A stretch of DNA of 47,793 nt from Enterobacteriaceae bacterium UBA2655 (GCA_002359495.1 DENB01000062.1:1-47793); one strand, 5' to 3'. Shown: positions 1 through 10,241, numbered from the stretch's first letter. Notes: generated by a model from the letters alone, not told the origin. Made by a program: numbers and translations.

Positions 1-1
1 G

Positions 2-349
2 GCGCTGGCGCGGGCGTTGATCCATCGCCCCGGCCTGCTGCTGCTGGATGAGCCGCTCGGCGCGCTGGATGCCTTAACGCGCATCGAGATGCAGGGATTA
101 ATTGAATCGCTGTGGCAACAGCATAATTTCACCGTGCTGCTGGTCACGCATGACGTCAGCGAAGCGGTGATGACGGCGGACCGGGTATTGCTGATCGAAG
201 AGGGACAGATCGGGCTGGATCTGGCGGTGGATCTGCCGCGTCCGCGTCGGCGCGGATCGGCGCGTCTGGCCGAACTGGAGGCAGAAGTGCTGGATCGCAT
301 CATGAAACGCAGCGACAGCGAGCAGCAAAAGCGCTACGCACTGCGGTGA
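2..349 (+). CDS. ssuB: Aliphatic sulfonate ABC transporter ATPase SsuB, C-terminal part
   Basis: This is the last ~115 residues of the ATP-binding subunit that powers uptake of alkanesulfonates as a sulfur source. The frame is open through the left edge, so the Walker A half lies outside the window. Visible are the end of the signature helix ([10 protein letters not shown]), Walker B plus D-loop ([16 protein letters not shown]) and the H-loop histidine (LLVTHD). The C-terminal segment with [18 protein letters not shown] is typical of SsuB rather than TauB or other family members. It faces pepN across a bidirectional terminator. No damage is seen in the visible part. Confidence 0.93.
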   Translation, partial: ALARALIHRPGLLLLDEPLGALDALTRIEMQGLIESLWQQHNFTVLLVTHDVSEAVMTADRVLLIEEGQIGLDLAVDLPRPRRRGSARLAELEAEVLDRIMKRSDSEQQKRYALR

Positions 350-369
350 TTTTTCAGGACGAGGCAAAG

Positions 370-399
370 AAAAACGGCGGGAAGATCCCCGCCGTTTTT
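370..399. terminator. Bidirectional terminator between ssuB and pepN
   Basis: A perfect 12-bp inverted repeat (AAAAACGGCGGG / CCCGCCGTTTTT) surrounds a 6-nt loop. The T-run on the right serves ssuB and the A-run on the left becomes a U-tract for pepN on the minus strand. It sits 20 bp after the ssuB stop and just before the pepN stop. Confidence 0.9.
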
Positions 400-401
400 G
401 A

Positions 402-3017
402 TCAGGCATTCAGCGCCCGGGTGATCTTTTCATACAGATCGCCGGAAAGCTTATCCAGCCCTTTCAACGTCTCCAGCGCCTTACGCATCAGCGCCTGACG
501 CTCTTCATCGTAGCGCTTCAGTCGGATCAGCGGTTCGATCATGCGCGCCGCCACCTGCGGGTTGCGGGTATTCAGATCGGTCAGCATCTCAACCAGAAAT
601 TGATAGCCGCTGCCATCTTTGGCGTGGAAGGCGGACGGGTTCGCCGAGGCGAAAGCGCCGATCAGCGAGCGGATACGGTTCGGGTTGCTCATGCTGAAGG
701 AGCGGTGATTCAGCAGCGCGCGAACGCGGCTCAGCACATTCTCTTCCGGGCTGGTCGCCTGCAGCGTGAACCATTTATCCATTACCAGACCGTCCTGATG
801 CCAGCGATCATCGTACTCCGCCAGCAGCGCCTCGCGGCACGGCAGCTGCGCCAACATCGCCGCGGAGAGCGCCGCCAGCGCGTCGGTCATGTTGTTCGCC
901 TGGCGATATTGCGCCTGCACCAGCTTGTCGCCCTGAGCAACGTCGCCGAACGCCAGATAGGTCAGGCAAACGTTTTTCAGCGCGCGCCTGCCGATATCGG
1001 CGTGGTCGATACGGTATTCGCTCTCCTGATGAGCAAGGTAGACCGCGAGGAACTCGTCGGCCATCTCTTGCGCCAGCGTACGCAGCAGCGCTTCACGCAC
1101 CTCTTTGATCGCCTGCGGATCGATCACTTCGAACAGCTCGGCGATCTCGTTCTCGCCGGGCAGCGTCAGGATCAGCGCCATCAGCGCCGGATCGCTGTTT
1201 TCATCCAGCAGCACCGCGCGGAAGGCGTCGGCGACGTGCAGCGGCAGCGACAGCGGCTGTCCCTGCTGATGACGCGCGACGTTCAGTTTGATATAGATGG
1301 CCAGCAGACTCTGCGCCGCGTCCCAGCGGGAAAAATCGTTGCGCGCATGGCGCATCAGGAAAGTCAGCTGTGAATCGCTCCAGTTGTAATCGAGCTTCAC
1401 CGGCGCAGAGAATTCACGCAGCAGAGAAGGCACCGGCTGGAACGGCACGTTGTCAAAAACGAAGCTCTGAAACTCTTCGGTGACGTTCAGTACGTGATGC
1501 ACCGGATAGCCGTTATGCTGCAGCGGAATCACTTTGCCCTCGTTATCGTAGAGTTCGATATCGAGCGGAATATGCAGCGGCAGCTTCTCTTTCTGGTCCG
1601 GGGTCGGCGGCGTATGCTGCGTGACGTGCAGCGTATACTGCTCCAGATCGGGGTTGTAATCGTCGCGCACCGACACCACCGGCGTGCCCGACTGGCTGTA
1701 CCAGCGGCGGAACTGCGAAAGATCGACATTCGACGCGTCTTCCATCGCCTGCACGAAGTCGTCGCAGGTGGCCGCGCTACCGTCGTGGCGCTCGAAATAG
1801 AGCTGCATCCCCTTCTGGAAGTTCTCTTCGCCCAGCAGCGTATGCATCATGCGGATCACTTCCGAGCCTTTTTCGTACACCGTCAGGGTGTAGAAGTTAT
1901 TCATCTCGATAACCTGATCGGGGCGGATCGGGTGCGCCATCGGACTGGCGTCTTCCGCAAACTGCGCGCCGCGCATAATGCGTACGTTATCGATGCGGTT
2001 GACCGCGCGCGAACCGAGATCGGAGCTGAACTCCTGATCGCGGAACACTGTCAGGCCCTCTTTCAGGCTGAGCTGGAACCAGTCGCGGCAGGTGACGCGG
2101 TTGCCGGTCCAGTTATGAAAATATTCGTGGCCGATCACCGCCTCGATGCCGAGGTAATCCTTATCCGTGGCGGTTTCCGCTTTGGCCAGCACATACTTGG
2201 AGTTAAAGACGTTAAGCCCTTTATTCTCCATCGCGCCCATATTGAAGAAATCAACCGCGACGATCATAAAGATGTCGAGGTCATATTCCAGACCAAAACG
2301 CTGCTCATCCCATTTCATGCTGTTTTTAAGCGAGGTCATCGCCCAGCCGGCGCGATCGAGGTTGCCGCGATCGACGAAGATCTCCAGCGCTACGTCGCGG
2401 CCCGAGCGGGTTTTAAAGCTGTCGCGCAGCACGTCGAAATCGCCGGCCACCAGCGCGAACAGGTAGCAGGGTTTCGGGAAGGGGTCCTGCCATTTAACCC
2501 AGTGGCGGCCATCCTCCTGTTTGCCGCTGTCGATGCGATTGCCGTTAGAGAGCAAATAAGGATAACGCTGCGCGTCGGCCACAATGGTGGTGGTGAAGCG
2601 GGCCAGCACATCGGGACGATCCAGATACCAGGTAATGTGACGGAACCCTTCCGCTTCGCACTGGGTGCAAAGGGCGTCGCCCGATTTGTAGAGTCCTTCC
2701 AGCGCGCTGTTTTGATCCGGATGGATCTCATTAACGATCTTCAGCGTAAAGGTGTCCGGCAGCTGGCTTAACACCAGCGCGCCCTCCTCCAGCCGATAAT
2801 GTTGCCAGGGCGCGCCGTCGACTTCCAGCGCGATCAGCGTTAACTCTTCGCCGTCCAGCCGCAGTTCGGCCTGGCTGGCGCCGACGCGTTTGAGACTGCT
2901 GACGGCGGTGACGCGCGTTGTCGCCGCATCCAAATCGAAGGTCAGATCGATATCGGTGATGGTGTAATCCGGCGCACGGTAATCGTGGCGATATTTAATT
3001 TGCGGCTGTTGCGTCAT
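402..3017 (-). CDS. pepN: Aminopeptidase N (PepN)
   Basis: Cytosolic M1-family zinc aminopeptidase that trims N-terminal residues from peptides in the final steps of protein breakdown. The product is 871 residues, against 870 in E. coli. The GAMEN substrate-binding motif lies near residue 260 and the zinc motif HEYFH near 297, with the downstream glutamate in KEGLTVFRDQEF. The frame extends 12 codons further upstream, but the ATG at 3017 is chosen because the protein then begins MTQQPQ as in relatives and is preceded by a good ribosome-binding site (AGAAGGA). It is transcribed alone, divergent from pncB and convergent with ssuB. Confidence 0.97.
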   Translation of the reverse strand: MTQQPQIKYRHDYRAPDYTITDIDLTFDLDAATTRVTAVSSLKRVGASQAELRLDGEELTLIALEVDGAPWQHYRLEEGALVLSQLPDTFTLKIVNEIHPDQNSALEGLYKSGDALCTQCEAEGFRHITWYLDRPDVLARFTTTIVADAQRYPYLLSNGNRIDSGKQEDGRHWVKWQDPFPKPCYLFALVAGDFDVLRDSFKTRSGRDVALEIFVDRGNLDRAGWAMTSLKNSMKWDEQRFGLEYDLDIFMIVAVDFFNMGAMENKGLNVFNSKYVLAKAETATDKDYLGIEAVIGHEYFHNWTGNRVTCRDWFQLSLKEGLTVFRDQEFSSDLGSRAVNRIDNVRIMRGAQFAEDASPMAHPIRPDQVIEMNNFYTLTVYEKGSEVIRMMHTLLGEENFQKGMQLYFERHDGSAATCDDFVQAMEDASNVDLSQFRRWYSQSGTPVVSVRDDYNPDLEQYTLHVTQHTPPTPDQKEKLPLHIPLDIELYDNEGKVIPLQHNGYPVHHVLNVTEEFQSFVFDNVPFQPVPSLLREFSAPVKLDYNWSDSQLTFLMRHARNDFSRWDAAQSLLAIYIKLNVARHQQGQPLSLPLHVADAFRAVLLDENSDPALMALILTLPGENEIAELFEVIDPQAIKEVREALLRTLAQEMADEFLAVYLAHQESEYRIDHADIGRRALKNVCLTYLAFGDVAQGDKLVQAQYRQANNMTDALAALSAAMLAQLPCREALLAEYDDRWHQDGLVMDKWFTLQATSPEENVLSRVRALLNHRSFSMSNPNRIRSLIGAFASANPSAFHAKDGSGYQFLVEMLTDLNTRNPQVAARMIEPLIRLKRYDEERQALMRKALETLKGLDKLSGDLYEKITRALNA

Positions 3018-3270
3018 AAATCCTTCTCGCATCGTTAAAAAGTTACCCGGCAAAGTCTATGCTGCTTAACAGGAGCTTGCCATGCTCAATGCGTGCGATG
3101 TCTAAAATAGCTACATTATATTAACAATGGCACAGATTAGCCTCGACCAGCTAAGCTGAATTATGTTGTGATCAACTTCAATTACCGATGAATCAGGTTA
3201 TACTCCTGCGTCTTTATGACTTTGTTCAACACCGGGCTCTGCTCCGCGGAAGAGGATGCTGAAACGCACC
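3018..3270. promoter_or_regulatory. Divergent pepN/pncB promoter region
   Basis: This spacer must hold both promoters. For pncB a -10 hexamer TATACT (3199-3204) lies 16 bp after a possible -35 TTCAAT (3177-3182). For pepN a perfect TATAAT is read on the minus strand at 3120-3115, but no good -35 is seen at the right distance. No NadR-type operator is recognised in front of pncB. The hexamers are read by eye only. Confidence 0.5.
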
Positions 3271-4476
3271 ATGACAGGAAACGCTTCCCCGATACTGACC
3301 ACGCTGCTTGATACCGATGCGTATAAGCTTCACATGCAGCAAGCCGTTTTTCATCGTTATCACGATGTCACGGTCACGGCGGAATTTCGCTGCCGCGGCG
3401 ACGATTTGCTCGGCATCTATGCGGAAGAGATCCGCGCTGAGATCGCCACCATGAAAACCCTGGCGCTGACGGATGAGGAGTACCGCTATCTTGCCGCGCT
3501 GCCCTTCTTTCAGCCCGACTACCTTAACTGGCTGCGCGATTTTCGTTATAGCCCCGACCAGGTTAAGGTGCGCAGCCACAACGGCAAACTGGATATTCGC
3601 ATTCAGGGCCCGTGGCGCGAAGTGATTATGTGGGAAGTACCGCTGCTGGCGCTGATCAGCGAAGTGGTGCATCGCCACCGTTCGCCGGACGACGGCGTCG
3701 AACAGGCGGTGGATCACCTGCAGCATAAGATTGCCGCATTTCACCAGCAGGTAGCCGATCTCGACATGTCGCGTTTCAAACTGATGGACTTCGGCACCCG
3801 CCGCCGCTTCTCGCAGGGCGTGCAGGAAGCGATTGTCCGTACGCTGAAACAGGACTTCCCCTGGCTGATGGGCACCAGCAATTACGATCTGGCGCGACGC
3901 ATCGGCATTACGCCGGTCGGCACCCAGGCGCACGAGTGGTTCCAGGCTCATCAGCAGATTAGCCCGGTGCTGGCCAACAGCCAGCGCGCCGCTCTGCAGG
4001 CGTGGCTGGATGAGTATGATACTCAGCTCGGCATCGCGCTGACCGACTGCATCACCATGGACGCCTTCCTGCGCGACTTCGGCGTTCACCTTGCCAGCCG
4101 CTATCAAGGTCTGCGCCACGACTCCGGCGATCCGGTGCAGTGGGGCGAGAAAGCGATCGCGCACTATGAAGCGCTGGGCATCGATCCGCAAAGCAAAACG
4201 CTGGTTTTCTCCGATAACCTTACGCTTGATAAAGCGCTGGCACTTTATCGCCATTTCGGCCAGCGCGCCAATGTGATATTCGGCATCGGCACGCGTCTGA
4301 CCTGCGATATTCCGGGGGTGACGCCGCTGAACATCGTGATCAAACTGGTCGAGTGCAACGGCAAGCCGGTCGCGAAACTCTCTGACAGCCCCGGGAAAAC
4401 CATCTGTCAGGATAAAGCCTTCGTTCGCGCGCTGCGTAAAGCCTTCGATCTGCCTTTAGTTAAAAAAGCGAGCTGA
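3271..4476 (+). CDS. pncB: Nicotinate phosphoribosyltransferase (PncB)
   Basis: Converts nicotinate, PRPP and ATP to nicotinate mononucleotide in NAD salvage. The product is 401 residues, the usual length. Family segments are intact: [17 protein letters not shown] near the N-terminus, the DFGTRRRFS and [10 protein letters not shown] region, [12 protein letters not shown] (the stretch containing the histidine phosphorylated in the E. coli enzyme), and RHDSGDP followed by FSDNL. Two in-frame ATGs compete. The one at 3256 abuts the AGAGG motif with no spacing, while the one at 3271 fits the family N-terminus (short lead, then ASPxLxxLLDTDAY) but has a long 15-nt spacing, so the start is less certain than the gene. 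Confidence 0.95.
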   Translation: MTGNASPILTTLLDTDAYKLHMQQAVFHRYHDVTVTAEFRCRGDDLLGIYAEEIRAEIATMKTLALTDEEYRYLAALPFFQPDYLNWLRDFRYSPDQVKVRSHNGKLDIRIQGPWREVIMWEVPLLALISEVVHRHRSPDDGVEQAVDHLQHKIAAFHQQVADLDMSRFKLMDFGTRRRFSQGVQEAIVRTLKQDFPWLMGTSNYDLARRIGITPVGTQAHEWFQAHQQISPVLANSQRAALQAWLDEYDTQLGIALTDCITMDAFLRDFGVHLASRYQGLRHDSGDPVQWGEKAIAHYEALGIDPQSKTLVFSDNLTLDKALALYRHFGQRANVIFGIGTRLTCDIPGVTPLNIVIKLVECNGKPVAKLSDSPGKTICQDKAFVRALRKAFDLPLVKKAS

Positions 4477-4488
4477 TCGCTTCCCGCC

Positions 4489-4512
4489 GGGGCGCCTCGT
4501 CGCCCCTGCCTT
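4489..4512 (+). terminator. Weak terminator candidate after pncB
   Basis: A 6-bp GC stem (GGGGCG / CGCCCC, 4489-4494 with 4501-4506) and 6-nt loop begins 12 bp after the pncB stop. The following sequence is only moderately T-rich, so it may terminate poorly or merely protect the 3' end. A possible asnS promoter (TTGTTT at 4548, TAACAT at 4570) lies further downstream. Confidence 0.4.
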
Positions 4513-4638
4513 CTGCAATAAATCTCTGACTCCGGCTGGAATTTTGCTTGTTTCCTGGTTGCCCGCAAGTAACATAGCAATACCCCGAATTCAGGGGGTT
4601 TATCTGTAATTTCACTTCATCTATATAGAGAGATATTT

Positions 4639-6039
4639 ATGAGCGTAGTGCCTGTAGCGGATGTACTGCATGGCCGCGTGGCGGTTGACAGTGAAGTCAC
4701 CGTACGCGGTTGGGTGCGTACCCGAAGAGATTCAAAAGCCGGTATTTCCTTTATCGCCGTTTACGACGGCTCCTGCTTTAATCCCGTTCAGGCTGTCGTC
4801 AATAATTCTCTGAATAATTACGAACATGACGTACTGCGTCTGACCACCGGCTGTTCCGTGGTGATTACCGGCACCGTGGTGGAATCCCCCGGCCAGGGCC
4901 AGGCGTATGAGATTCAGGCGACGCAGGTCGAGGTTGTCGGCTGGGTCGACGATCCCGATACCTATCCAATGGCGGCAAAACGCCACAGCATCGAGTACCT
5001 GCGCGAAGTGGCGCACCTGCGCCCGCGCACCAACCTGATCGGCGCTGTCGCGCGCGTACGCCATACGCTGGCGCAGGCGCTTCACCGCTTCTTCCATGAA
5101 AACGGCTATTTCTGGGTATCGACGCCGCTGATTACCGCCTCCGACACTGAAGGCGCGGGCGAAATGTTCCGCGTTTCGACGCTGGATATGGAAAACCTGC
5201 CGCGCGACGATCAGGGCAAGATCGATTACAACGAAGACTTTTTCGGCAAAGAAGCTTTCCTGACGGTTTCAGGACAGCTGAACGGCGAGACCTATGCCTG
5301 CGCGCTGTCGAAGATTTACACCTTCGGTCCGACTTTCCGCGCGGAGAACTCAAATACCAGTCGCCATCTGGCGGAATTCTGGATGCTGGAGCCGGAAATT
5401 GCTTTCGCCGATTTGGATGACGCCGCCGCGCTGGCTGAGTCGATGCTGAAATATGTCTTTAAGGCGGTACTGGAAGAGCGCGCCGACGACATGGCGTTCT
5501 TCGCCGAGCGCGTTGATAAAGAGGCGATCGCCCGTCTTGAGCGCTTCGTTACCGCCGATTTTGCGCAGGTAGACTATACGGACGCAGTTGACATTTTGCT
5601 AAAAAGCGGCCAGAGCTTCGAAAACCCGGTTTCTTGGGGCATCGATCTATCTTCCGAGCATGAACGCTACCTGGCGGAGAAACATTTTAAAGCGCCGGTG
5701 GTGGTGAAAAACTATCCGAAAGATATCAAGGCGTTCTATATGCGCCTTAACCAGGACGGCAAAACCGTGGCGGCGATGGACGTTCTGGCGCCGGGCATCG
5801 GCGAAATCATCGGCGGCTCCCAGCGTGAAGAGCGACTTGACGTTCTTGATCAACGGCTTGCAGAGATGGGGCTTAACAAAGAAGACTACTGGTGGTATCG
5901 CGATCTGCGCCGTTACGGCACCGTACCGCACTCTGGCTTCGGTTTAGGTTTCGAGCGTTTGATCGCCTATGTAACCGGCGTGCAAAACGTTCGCGATGTG
6001 ATCCCCTTCCCGCGCACGCCGCGTAATGCGAATTTCTAA
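4639..6039 (+). CDS. asnS: Asparaginyl-tRNA synthetase (AsnS)
   Basis: Class IIb aminoacyl-tRNA synthetase that charges tRNA-Asn in the cytosol. The 466-residue length is standard. The N-terminal ~100 residues form the anticodon-binding OB fold ([19 protein letters not shown]). The catalytic core carries class II motif 2 ([23 protein letters not shown]) and motif 3 ([15 protein letters not shown]) near the C-terminus. The ATG at 4639 is preceded by a purine-rich AGAGAGA rather than a strong ribosome-binding site. It is monocistronic, with a good terminator following. Confidence 0.98.
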   Translation: MSVVPVADVLHGRVAVDSEVTVRGWVRTRRDSKAGISFIAVYDGSCFNPVQAVVNNSLNNYEHDVLRLTTGCSVVITGTVVESPGQGQAYEIQATQVEVVGWVDDPDTYPMAAKRHSIEYLREVAHLRPRTNLIGAVARVRHTLAQALHRFFHENGYFWVSTPLITASDTEGAGEMFRVSTLDMENLPRDDQGKIDYNEDFFGKEAFLTVSGQLNGETYACALSKIYTFGPTFRAENSNTSRHLAEFWMLEPEIAFADLDDAAALAESMLKYVFKAVLEERADDMAFFAERVDKEAIARLERFVTADFAQVDYTDAVDILLKSGQSFENPVSWGIDLSSEHERYLAEKHFKAPVVVKNYPKDIKAFYMRLNQDGKTVAAMDVLAPGIGEIIGGSQREERLDVLDQRLAEMGLNKEDYWWYRDLRRYGTVPHSGFGLGFERLIAYVTGVQNVRDVIPFPRTPRNANF

Positions 6040-6073
6040 AACTCATCATTATTCATAAGAAATTCATATATAT

Positions 6074-6105
6074 AAAAAGGTCGACCTGGTCGGCCTTTTT
6101 TTATT
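6074..6105 (+). terminator. asnS terminator
   Basis: An 11-pair stem (AAAAAGGTCGA with TCGGCCTTTTT, one G-U wobble) and a CCTGG loop is followed by a T-rich tail. It lies 35 bp beyond the asnS stop. Confidence 0.85.
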
Positions 6106-6340
6106 TTTGTAAATTTTGAAATGTCTCACAAAGTTCCCGTCAATTCACAAAATGAAACACATTTTTTCTTTCTGAAACCAGATTAGGTTATTTGTAGCAT
6201 TTTCGGGCTAGAATTACCGTTCCCGGAATGGAAAGATGCGTGCAGACACAGAAAGACACCAAACTTCTTTCAAGGTTCATGTAAAAGTTTCTTGACGGCA
6301 GTGGCAGGTGTCCGAATAACTCTAATGAGGGTAATAAATA
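6106..6340 (+). promoter_or_regulatory. ompF promoter and 5' leader
   Basis: The 301-bp asnS-ompF spacer ends in a leader very like that of E. coli ompF: GGAATGGAAAGATGC near 6225, a conserved GCAGACACAGAAAGACACC stretch, the TTGACGGCAGTGGCAGGTGTC segment, and GAGGGTAATAAATA before the start. A -10 TAGAAT is at 6209-6214 without a good -35, as expected for an activator-dependent promoter. The T- and A-rich block at 6120-6190 (for example TTTCTTTCTGAAACC) corresponds to the E. coli OmpR-binding region. The sequence around the start codon matches the known MicF small-RNA target, but regulation here is inferred by homology. Confidence 0.65.
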
Positions 6341-7417
6341 ATGATGAAGCGCAACATTCTGGCAGTGGTTATCCCTGCTCTGTTAGCTGCCGGCGCAGCA
6401 AACGCAGCAGAAGTCTATAACAAAGACGGCAACAAGCTGGACCTGTATGGTAAAGCGGTTGGTCTGCACTACTTCTCAAAAGATGACGGCTACGCTGGCG
6501 ACGGCGATCAGACCTATGTTCGTTTCGGCTTCAAGGGTGAAACGCAAATCAGCGACCAGCTGACCGGTTTCGGCCAGTGGGAATACCAGGCTAACGCCAA
6601 CAACTCCGAAGGTTCTGACGCGCAGGACGGCAACAAAACCCGCCTGGGCTTTGCCGGTCTGAAATTCGGCGACGCCGGTTCAATCGACTACGGTCGTAAC
6701 TACGGCGTCGTGTACGACGCAATGGGCTGGACCGACATGCTGCCAGAGTTCGGCGGCGATTCCGCTTACTCTGACAACTTCATGGTTGGCCGTTCTACCG
6801 GTCTGGCGACCTACCGCAACACCAACTTCTTCGGTCTGGTTGACGGCTGGGACTTCGCTGTTCAGTACCAGGGCAAAAACGACCGTGACGAAATTCGTCG
6901 CGCCAACGGCGACGGCTGGGGCCTGTCAACCTCTTACACCTCGCCGATCGGCGTGGGCATCGTAGGCGCCTATGCTGAAGGCGACCGTACCGATGCGCAG
7001 CAGAACGCATTCTACGGCCGCGGCGACAAAGCGCAGCAGTGGGCTGCCGCGCTGAAGTATGATGCGAACAACATCTACCTGGCGGCTATGTACGGTGAAA
7101 CCCGTAACGCTACCTACATCGACGGCGCGCTGGGCGACGGCTTTGCGAACAAAGCACAGAACTTCGAAGTTGTGGCACAGTACCAGTTCGACTTCGGTCT
7201 GCGTCCGTCCGTCGCCTACGTTCAGTCTAAAGGCAAGGACATCGAAGGCATCGGCGACGTTGACCTGATCAAATACTTTGAAGTGGGCGCAACCTACTAC
7301 TTCAACAAAAACATGTCTACCTACGTTGACTACATCATCAACCAGATTGATGACGACAACGAGCTGGGCATCGGTTCTGGCGACACCGTGGCTGTGGGCC
7401 TGGTTTACCAGTTCTAA
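6341..7417 (+). CDS. ompF: Outer membrane porin, OmpF type
   Basis: Trimeric 16-strand beta-barrel porin for passive diffusion of small hydrophilic solutes through the outer membrane. The 358-residue precursor has a classic signal peptide ending ANA before AEVYNKDGN. The constriction loop 3 motif (LPEFGGD) is present, the conserved C-terminal strands ([16 protein letters not shown]) are intact, and the last residue is Phe, needed for barrel assembly. The start MMKRN with GAGGGT 9 bp upstream is as in E. coli. The position between asnS and aspC supports OmpF over OmpC or PhoE. External loops are the variable parts and hence strain-specific. Confidence 0.95.
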   Translation: MMKRNILAVVIPALLAAGAANAAEVYNKDGNKLDLYGKAVGLHYFSKDDGYAGDGDQTYVRFGFKGETQISDQLTGFGQWEYQANANNSEGSDAQDGNKTRLGFAGLKFGDAGSIDYGRNYGVVYDAMGWTDMLPEFGGDSAYSDNFMVGRSTGLATYRNTNFFGLVDGWDFAVQYQGKNDRDEIRRANGDGWGLSTSYTSPIGVGIVGAYAEGDRTDAQQNAFYGRGDKAQQWAAALKYDANNIYLAAMYGETRNATYIDGALGDGFANKAQNFEVVAQYQFDFGLRPSVAYVQSKGKDIEGIGDVDLIKYFEVGATYYFNKNMSTYVDYIINQIDDDNELGIGSGDTVAVGLVYQF

Positions 7418-7440
7418 GCTGTACGCTTCGGCGGACAGAG

Positions 7441-7467
7441 AAAAACGGGGCCGCAGCCCCGTTTTTT
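7441..7467 (+). terminator. ompF terminator
   Basis: A perfect 11-bp stem (AAAAACGGGGC / GCCCCGTTTTT) with a 4-nt loop is followed by six Ts. It is 23 bp after the ompF stop. Confidence 0.93.
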
Positions 7468-7654
7468 ATTGTCTGCAATTCAGCGCATTAGCCTGATATG
7501 CAGCAGAGGAGCCGCTGCAGCGAAAACATTTTTTCAACTACCCCGCTCCTCCTCATAAAACCCACAGATTTTTTCGCAAACGGTTGGCTTTTAGATAAGC
7601 CGGCGCTAACCTGATGGCTCATTTTGCTAAGTTCACGCTGACCGGACCTTACTC

Positions 7655-8845
7655 ATGTTTGAATCGATTTCTGCCGCACCCGCCGATCCTATTTTAGGGC
7701 TGGCCGATCTGTTCCGCGCCGATGACCGTCCTCATAAAATCAATCTTGGTATCGGTGTTTATAAAGATGAAACCGGCAAAACGCCTGTATTGACCAGCGT
7801 TAAAAAAGCCGAGCAGCATCTGCTGGAAAACGAAACCACGAAAAATTACCTCAGTATTGATGGCCTGGCTGATTTCGCCCGCTGTACCCAAGAACTGCTG
7901 TTTGGCAAAGAAAACAGCCTGCTCGCCGATCGGCGCGCCCGTACAGCGCAAACGCCGGGCGGCACCGGTGCCCTGCGCGTGGCGGCGGACTTCCTGGCTA
8001 ACCAGACCAGCGTTAAACGCGTCTGGGTCAGCAATCCAAGCTGGCCAAACCATAAAAACGTCTTTAACGCCGCCGGACTTGAGGTGTGCGATTACGCTTA
8101 TTACGACGCGCAAAACCACCAGCTCGACTTTAACGGTATGCTGGACTCGCTGCGCGAAGCCAAAGCGGGTGACGTGGTGCTTTTCCACGGCTGCTGCCAC
8201 AACCCGACCGGCATCGACCCAACGCCAGAGCAGTGGCGACAGCTGGCCGAGCTGTCGAAAGCCAGCGGCTGGCTGCCGCTGTTTGATTTCGCCTACCAGG
8301 GCTTTGCGCAAGGTCTGGATGAGGACGCAGAAGGGCTGCGTATCTTCGCCGCGTCGCATCAGGAGCTGATCGTAGCCAGCTCCTACTCTAAAAATTTCGG
8401 CCTCTATAACGAGCGCGTCGGCGCCCTGACGCTGGTCGCTGCCGACGCTGCCGTCGCCGACACGGCGTTCAGCCAGGTGAAATATACCATTCGCGCCAAC
8501 TACTCTAATCCACCGGCGCACGGCGCGGCGGTTGTCGCGACTATCCTTAGCAATGACGCGCTGCGTACCCTCTGGGAACAGGAGCTGACCGACATGCGTC
8601 AGCGCATTCAGCGTATGCGTCAGCTGTTCGTGAATACGTTGGCGGAAAAAGGGGCGAACCGCGACTTTACCTTTATCATCAGGCAGAACGGGATGTTCTC
8701 CTTCAGCGGCCTGACCAAAGATCAGGTGGTGCGCCTGCGTGAAGAGTTCGGCGTCTATGCGGTAAATTCCGGGCGCGTAAACGTAGCGGGCATGACGCCC
8801 GATAATATGTCCGCTCTGTGCGAGGCCATTGTGGCGGTGCTCTGA
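7655..8845 (+). CDS. aspC: Aspartate aminotransferase (AspC)
   Basis: PLP-dependent class I aminotransferase interconverting aspartate and 2-oxoglutarate with oxaloacetate and glutamate. At 396 residues it is the E. coli length. The PLP lysine lies in [15 protein letters not shown] (about residue 246), the cofactor-binding HGCCHNPTG and DFAYQGF segments are present, and the substrate-carboxylate arginine is in NSGRVNVAG near 374. The upstream spacer has a possible promoter (TTGGCT at 7584, TAACCT at 7607). The ribosome-binding site is weak. It converges on gloC across a shared terminator. Confidence 0.97.
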   Translation: MFESISAAPADPILGLADLFRADDRPHKINLGIGVYKDETGKTPVLTSVKKAEQHLLENETTKNYLSIDGLADFARCTQELLFGKENSLLADRRARTAQTPGGTGALRVAADFLANQTSVKRVWVSNPSWPNHKNVFNAAGLEVCDYAYYDAQNHQLDFNGMLDSLREAKAGDVVLFHGCCHNPTGIDPTPEQWRQLAELSKASGWLPLFDFAYQGFAQGLDEDAEGLRIFAASHQELIVASSYSKNFGLYNERVGALTLVAADAAVADTAFSQVKYTIRANYSNPPAHGAAVVATILSNDALRTLWEQELTDMRQRIQRMRQLFVNTLAEKGANRDFTFIIRQNGMFSFSGLTKDQVVRLREEFGVYAVNSGRVNVAGMTPDNMSALCEAIVAVL

Positions 8846-8862
8846 ACATCGAGCCGCCGGCG

Positions 8863-8889
8863 AAAAAAATGGGCCATGCGGCCCATTTT
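8863..8889. terminator. Bidirectional terminator between aspC and gloC
   Basis: A perfect 10-bp stem (AAAATGGGCC / GGCCCATTTT) with an ATGC loop is preceded by seven As, giving a strong U-tract for gloC and a TTTT tail for aspC. It abuts the gloC stop codon at 8890. Confidence 0.9.
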
Positions 8890-9519
8890 CTATTGCAGAA
8901 AAGGATTGCTGATGCGCTCTCGGCCTAAGGTAGAGACAGGGCCATGACCGGGAAGAAAAGAAACGTCGTCGCCCAGCGGCAGCAGCTTCTCTTTTATCGC
9001 CGCAATCAGATGCTGGTGGTTGCCCTGCGGAAAATCGGTGCGGCCTACGCCGCCGCTGAAGATAACGTCGCCGGAGACCAGCAAACGCCCGACCCGGTCG
9101 AAAAAGACGATATGACCGGGCGTATGGCCCGGGCAATGCAACACCTCAAACGTTACCTTGCCGACCTCAATCCTGTCGCCCTCTTCCAGCCAGCGATCCG
9201 GCGTCAGCGGCGCGCAGGTTTCAAAGCCGAACATCTGGCTTTGGGTCGGCAGCGCATCCAGCCAGAACTTATCCAGCCTGTGCGGGCCGACAATCGGCGC
9301 CTGATAATGCGCAGCCAGTTCGGCCGCCGCGCCTACATGATCGAGATGACCGTGGGTCAGCAAAATTTGCGCAGGCGTCAGGTCGAGTCGGGCGAGTTGC
9401 TGTTTAATCGTCTCTGCATCGCCGCCCGGATCCACTAACGCGGCTTTGCGGCTCTGCTCACACCAGATGACGGAACAGTTTTGCGCGAAGGCGGTAACCG
9501 GAATAATGTGATAATTCAT
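8890..9519 (-). CDS. gloC: Type II glyoxalase GloC (YcbL), metallo-beta-lactamase fold
   Basis: Predicted hydroxyacylglutathione hydrolase releasing D-lactate in methylglyoxal detoxification. The 209-residue product carries the metal motif THGHLDHVG (H56, H58, D60, H61), the later ligands in CPGHTPGH and SGDVIF, and PGHGP near the end. The ATG at 9519 is chosen because it gives the family start MNYxIIPVTAF and has GGAG 5 bp upstream; the frame is open 7 codons further. The C-terminus stops at NPFLQ, about 6 residues short of the E. coli protein, right against the terminator. It lies 36 bp downstream of mepK, so probably co-transcribed with it. Confidence 0.93.
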   Translation of the reverse strand: MNYHIIPVTAFAQNCSVIWCEQSRKAALVDPGGDAETIKQQLARLDLTPAQILLTHGHLDHVGAAAELAAHYQAPIVGPHRLDKFWLDALPTQSQMFGFETCAPLTPDRWLEEGDRIEVGKVTFEVLHCPGHTPGHIVFFDRVGRLLVSGDVIFSGGVGRTDFPQGNHQHLIAAIKEKLLPLGDDVSFLPGHGPVSTLGRERISNPFLQ

Positions 9520-9555
9520 AACGCTCCATGACCGGCTCACGCAGCGTTGCCGGCA

Positions 9556-10107
9556 TTAAGACCAGTGCCTTACCGGCCCGGTATCGATGTGTACGAAGTT
9601 ACTGCGAGGGTAATATCCTACACCACCCGCTTTCATTTTTAACGCCGCTTTGCGCACGTTGCTCAGGGAAATGCCCTCAATATGGAAATCCATCGCCTGC
9701 CCCAGCGTATGGTAACTGTGCTTCGCCACGCCGGGACCGTGCTCACGCAACATATTGTTGGTCGTCAGGGTGCGATAGCCTGAAATAAGCTGCACGGGCT
9801 TGCGGGTTTCCAGCATCGCCTGCAGACGGTATATCTGATCGAAGAGGCGGGGATCGATCGATTTAACCTGGTTGGCGCGGTAGTCGCGGAAAAAGTGATT
9901 CAGGCGCGCCAGCTCGTCCCTGTCATAGCTTTTGCCATTAAAAAATTCTGTTTTAAGGGTCTCACCGGTATGCAGATTATTAAGGGTTAATACACGCGGT
10001 CGGGAAGTAGAAAGCGAGGCCAGCGCTGAGCCAGGAAGCAGAGCCAGACCTGCCGCCGCACCGCCGCAAAGAAGCAGCTTGCGACGTTGAGAATCAAAAT
10101 TAGCCAT
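9556..10107 (-). CDS. mepK: Murein endopeptidase MepK (YcbK, DUF882, M15 type)
   Basis: Periplasmic zinc peptidase; the E. coli protein cleaves peptidoglycan crosslinks, with preference for the mDAP-mDAP (3-3) links made by LD-transpeptidases. The 183-residue product begins with a twin-arginine signal (QRRKLLL, then a hydrophobic stretch ending ALA at about residue 30), suggesting folded export. Zinc ligands are visible as H and D in SYHTLGQAMDFH and H in NFVHID. It follows ldtD by 180 bp on the same strand, so the enzyme that makes 3-3 links and the one that cuts them are adjacent. Confidence 0.93.
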   Translation of the reverse strand: MANFDSQRRKLLLCGGAAAGLALLPGSALASLSTSRPRVLTLNNLHTGETLKTEFFNGKSYDRDELARLNHFFRDYRANQVKSIDPRLFDQIYRLQAMLETRKPVQLISGYRTLTTNNMLREHGPGVAKHSYHTLGQAMDFHIEGISLSNVRKAALKMKAGGVGYYPRSNFVHIDTGPVRHWS

Positions 10108-10215
10108 GAAACGCGGTTACCTAAGAAAAAACGATGGGAATGTGCAAAAAGTACGCAAGGCCGAACCTTAACCGCCTGAGGATTTTACGTCAACCGGTGA
10201 AACCGGAGTTTGAGT

Positions 10216-10241
10216 GGCGATCCCGGGCGGGATCGCCTTTT
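10216..10241 (+). terminator. Orphan terminator-like hairpin between ldtD and mepK
   Basis: A perfect 9-bp stem (GGCGATCCC / GGGATCGCC) with a GGGC loop is followed by TTTT, reading on the plus strand. Both flanking genes are on the minus strand, where this hairpin has no U-tract. It may act as an RNA-stability element in the ldtD-mepK message or terminate antisense transcription. Confidence 0.5.

Noticed and set aside
3167..3182. Possible CRP site (TGTGA-N6-TCAAT) upstream of pncB
   Set aside because: Only one half-site is good, it overlaps the proposed -35, and its distance from the predicted start does not fit a usual CRP position.
6106..6340. A micF gene near the porin
   Set aside because: MicF is encoded next to ompC in E. 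coli; here only its target region in the ompF leader is seen.
7694..9136. 480-codon open frame antisense to aspC, running into gloC in another frame
   Set aside because: A shadow of aspC in a GC-rich genome; it crosses the aspC/gloC terminator and matches no family.
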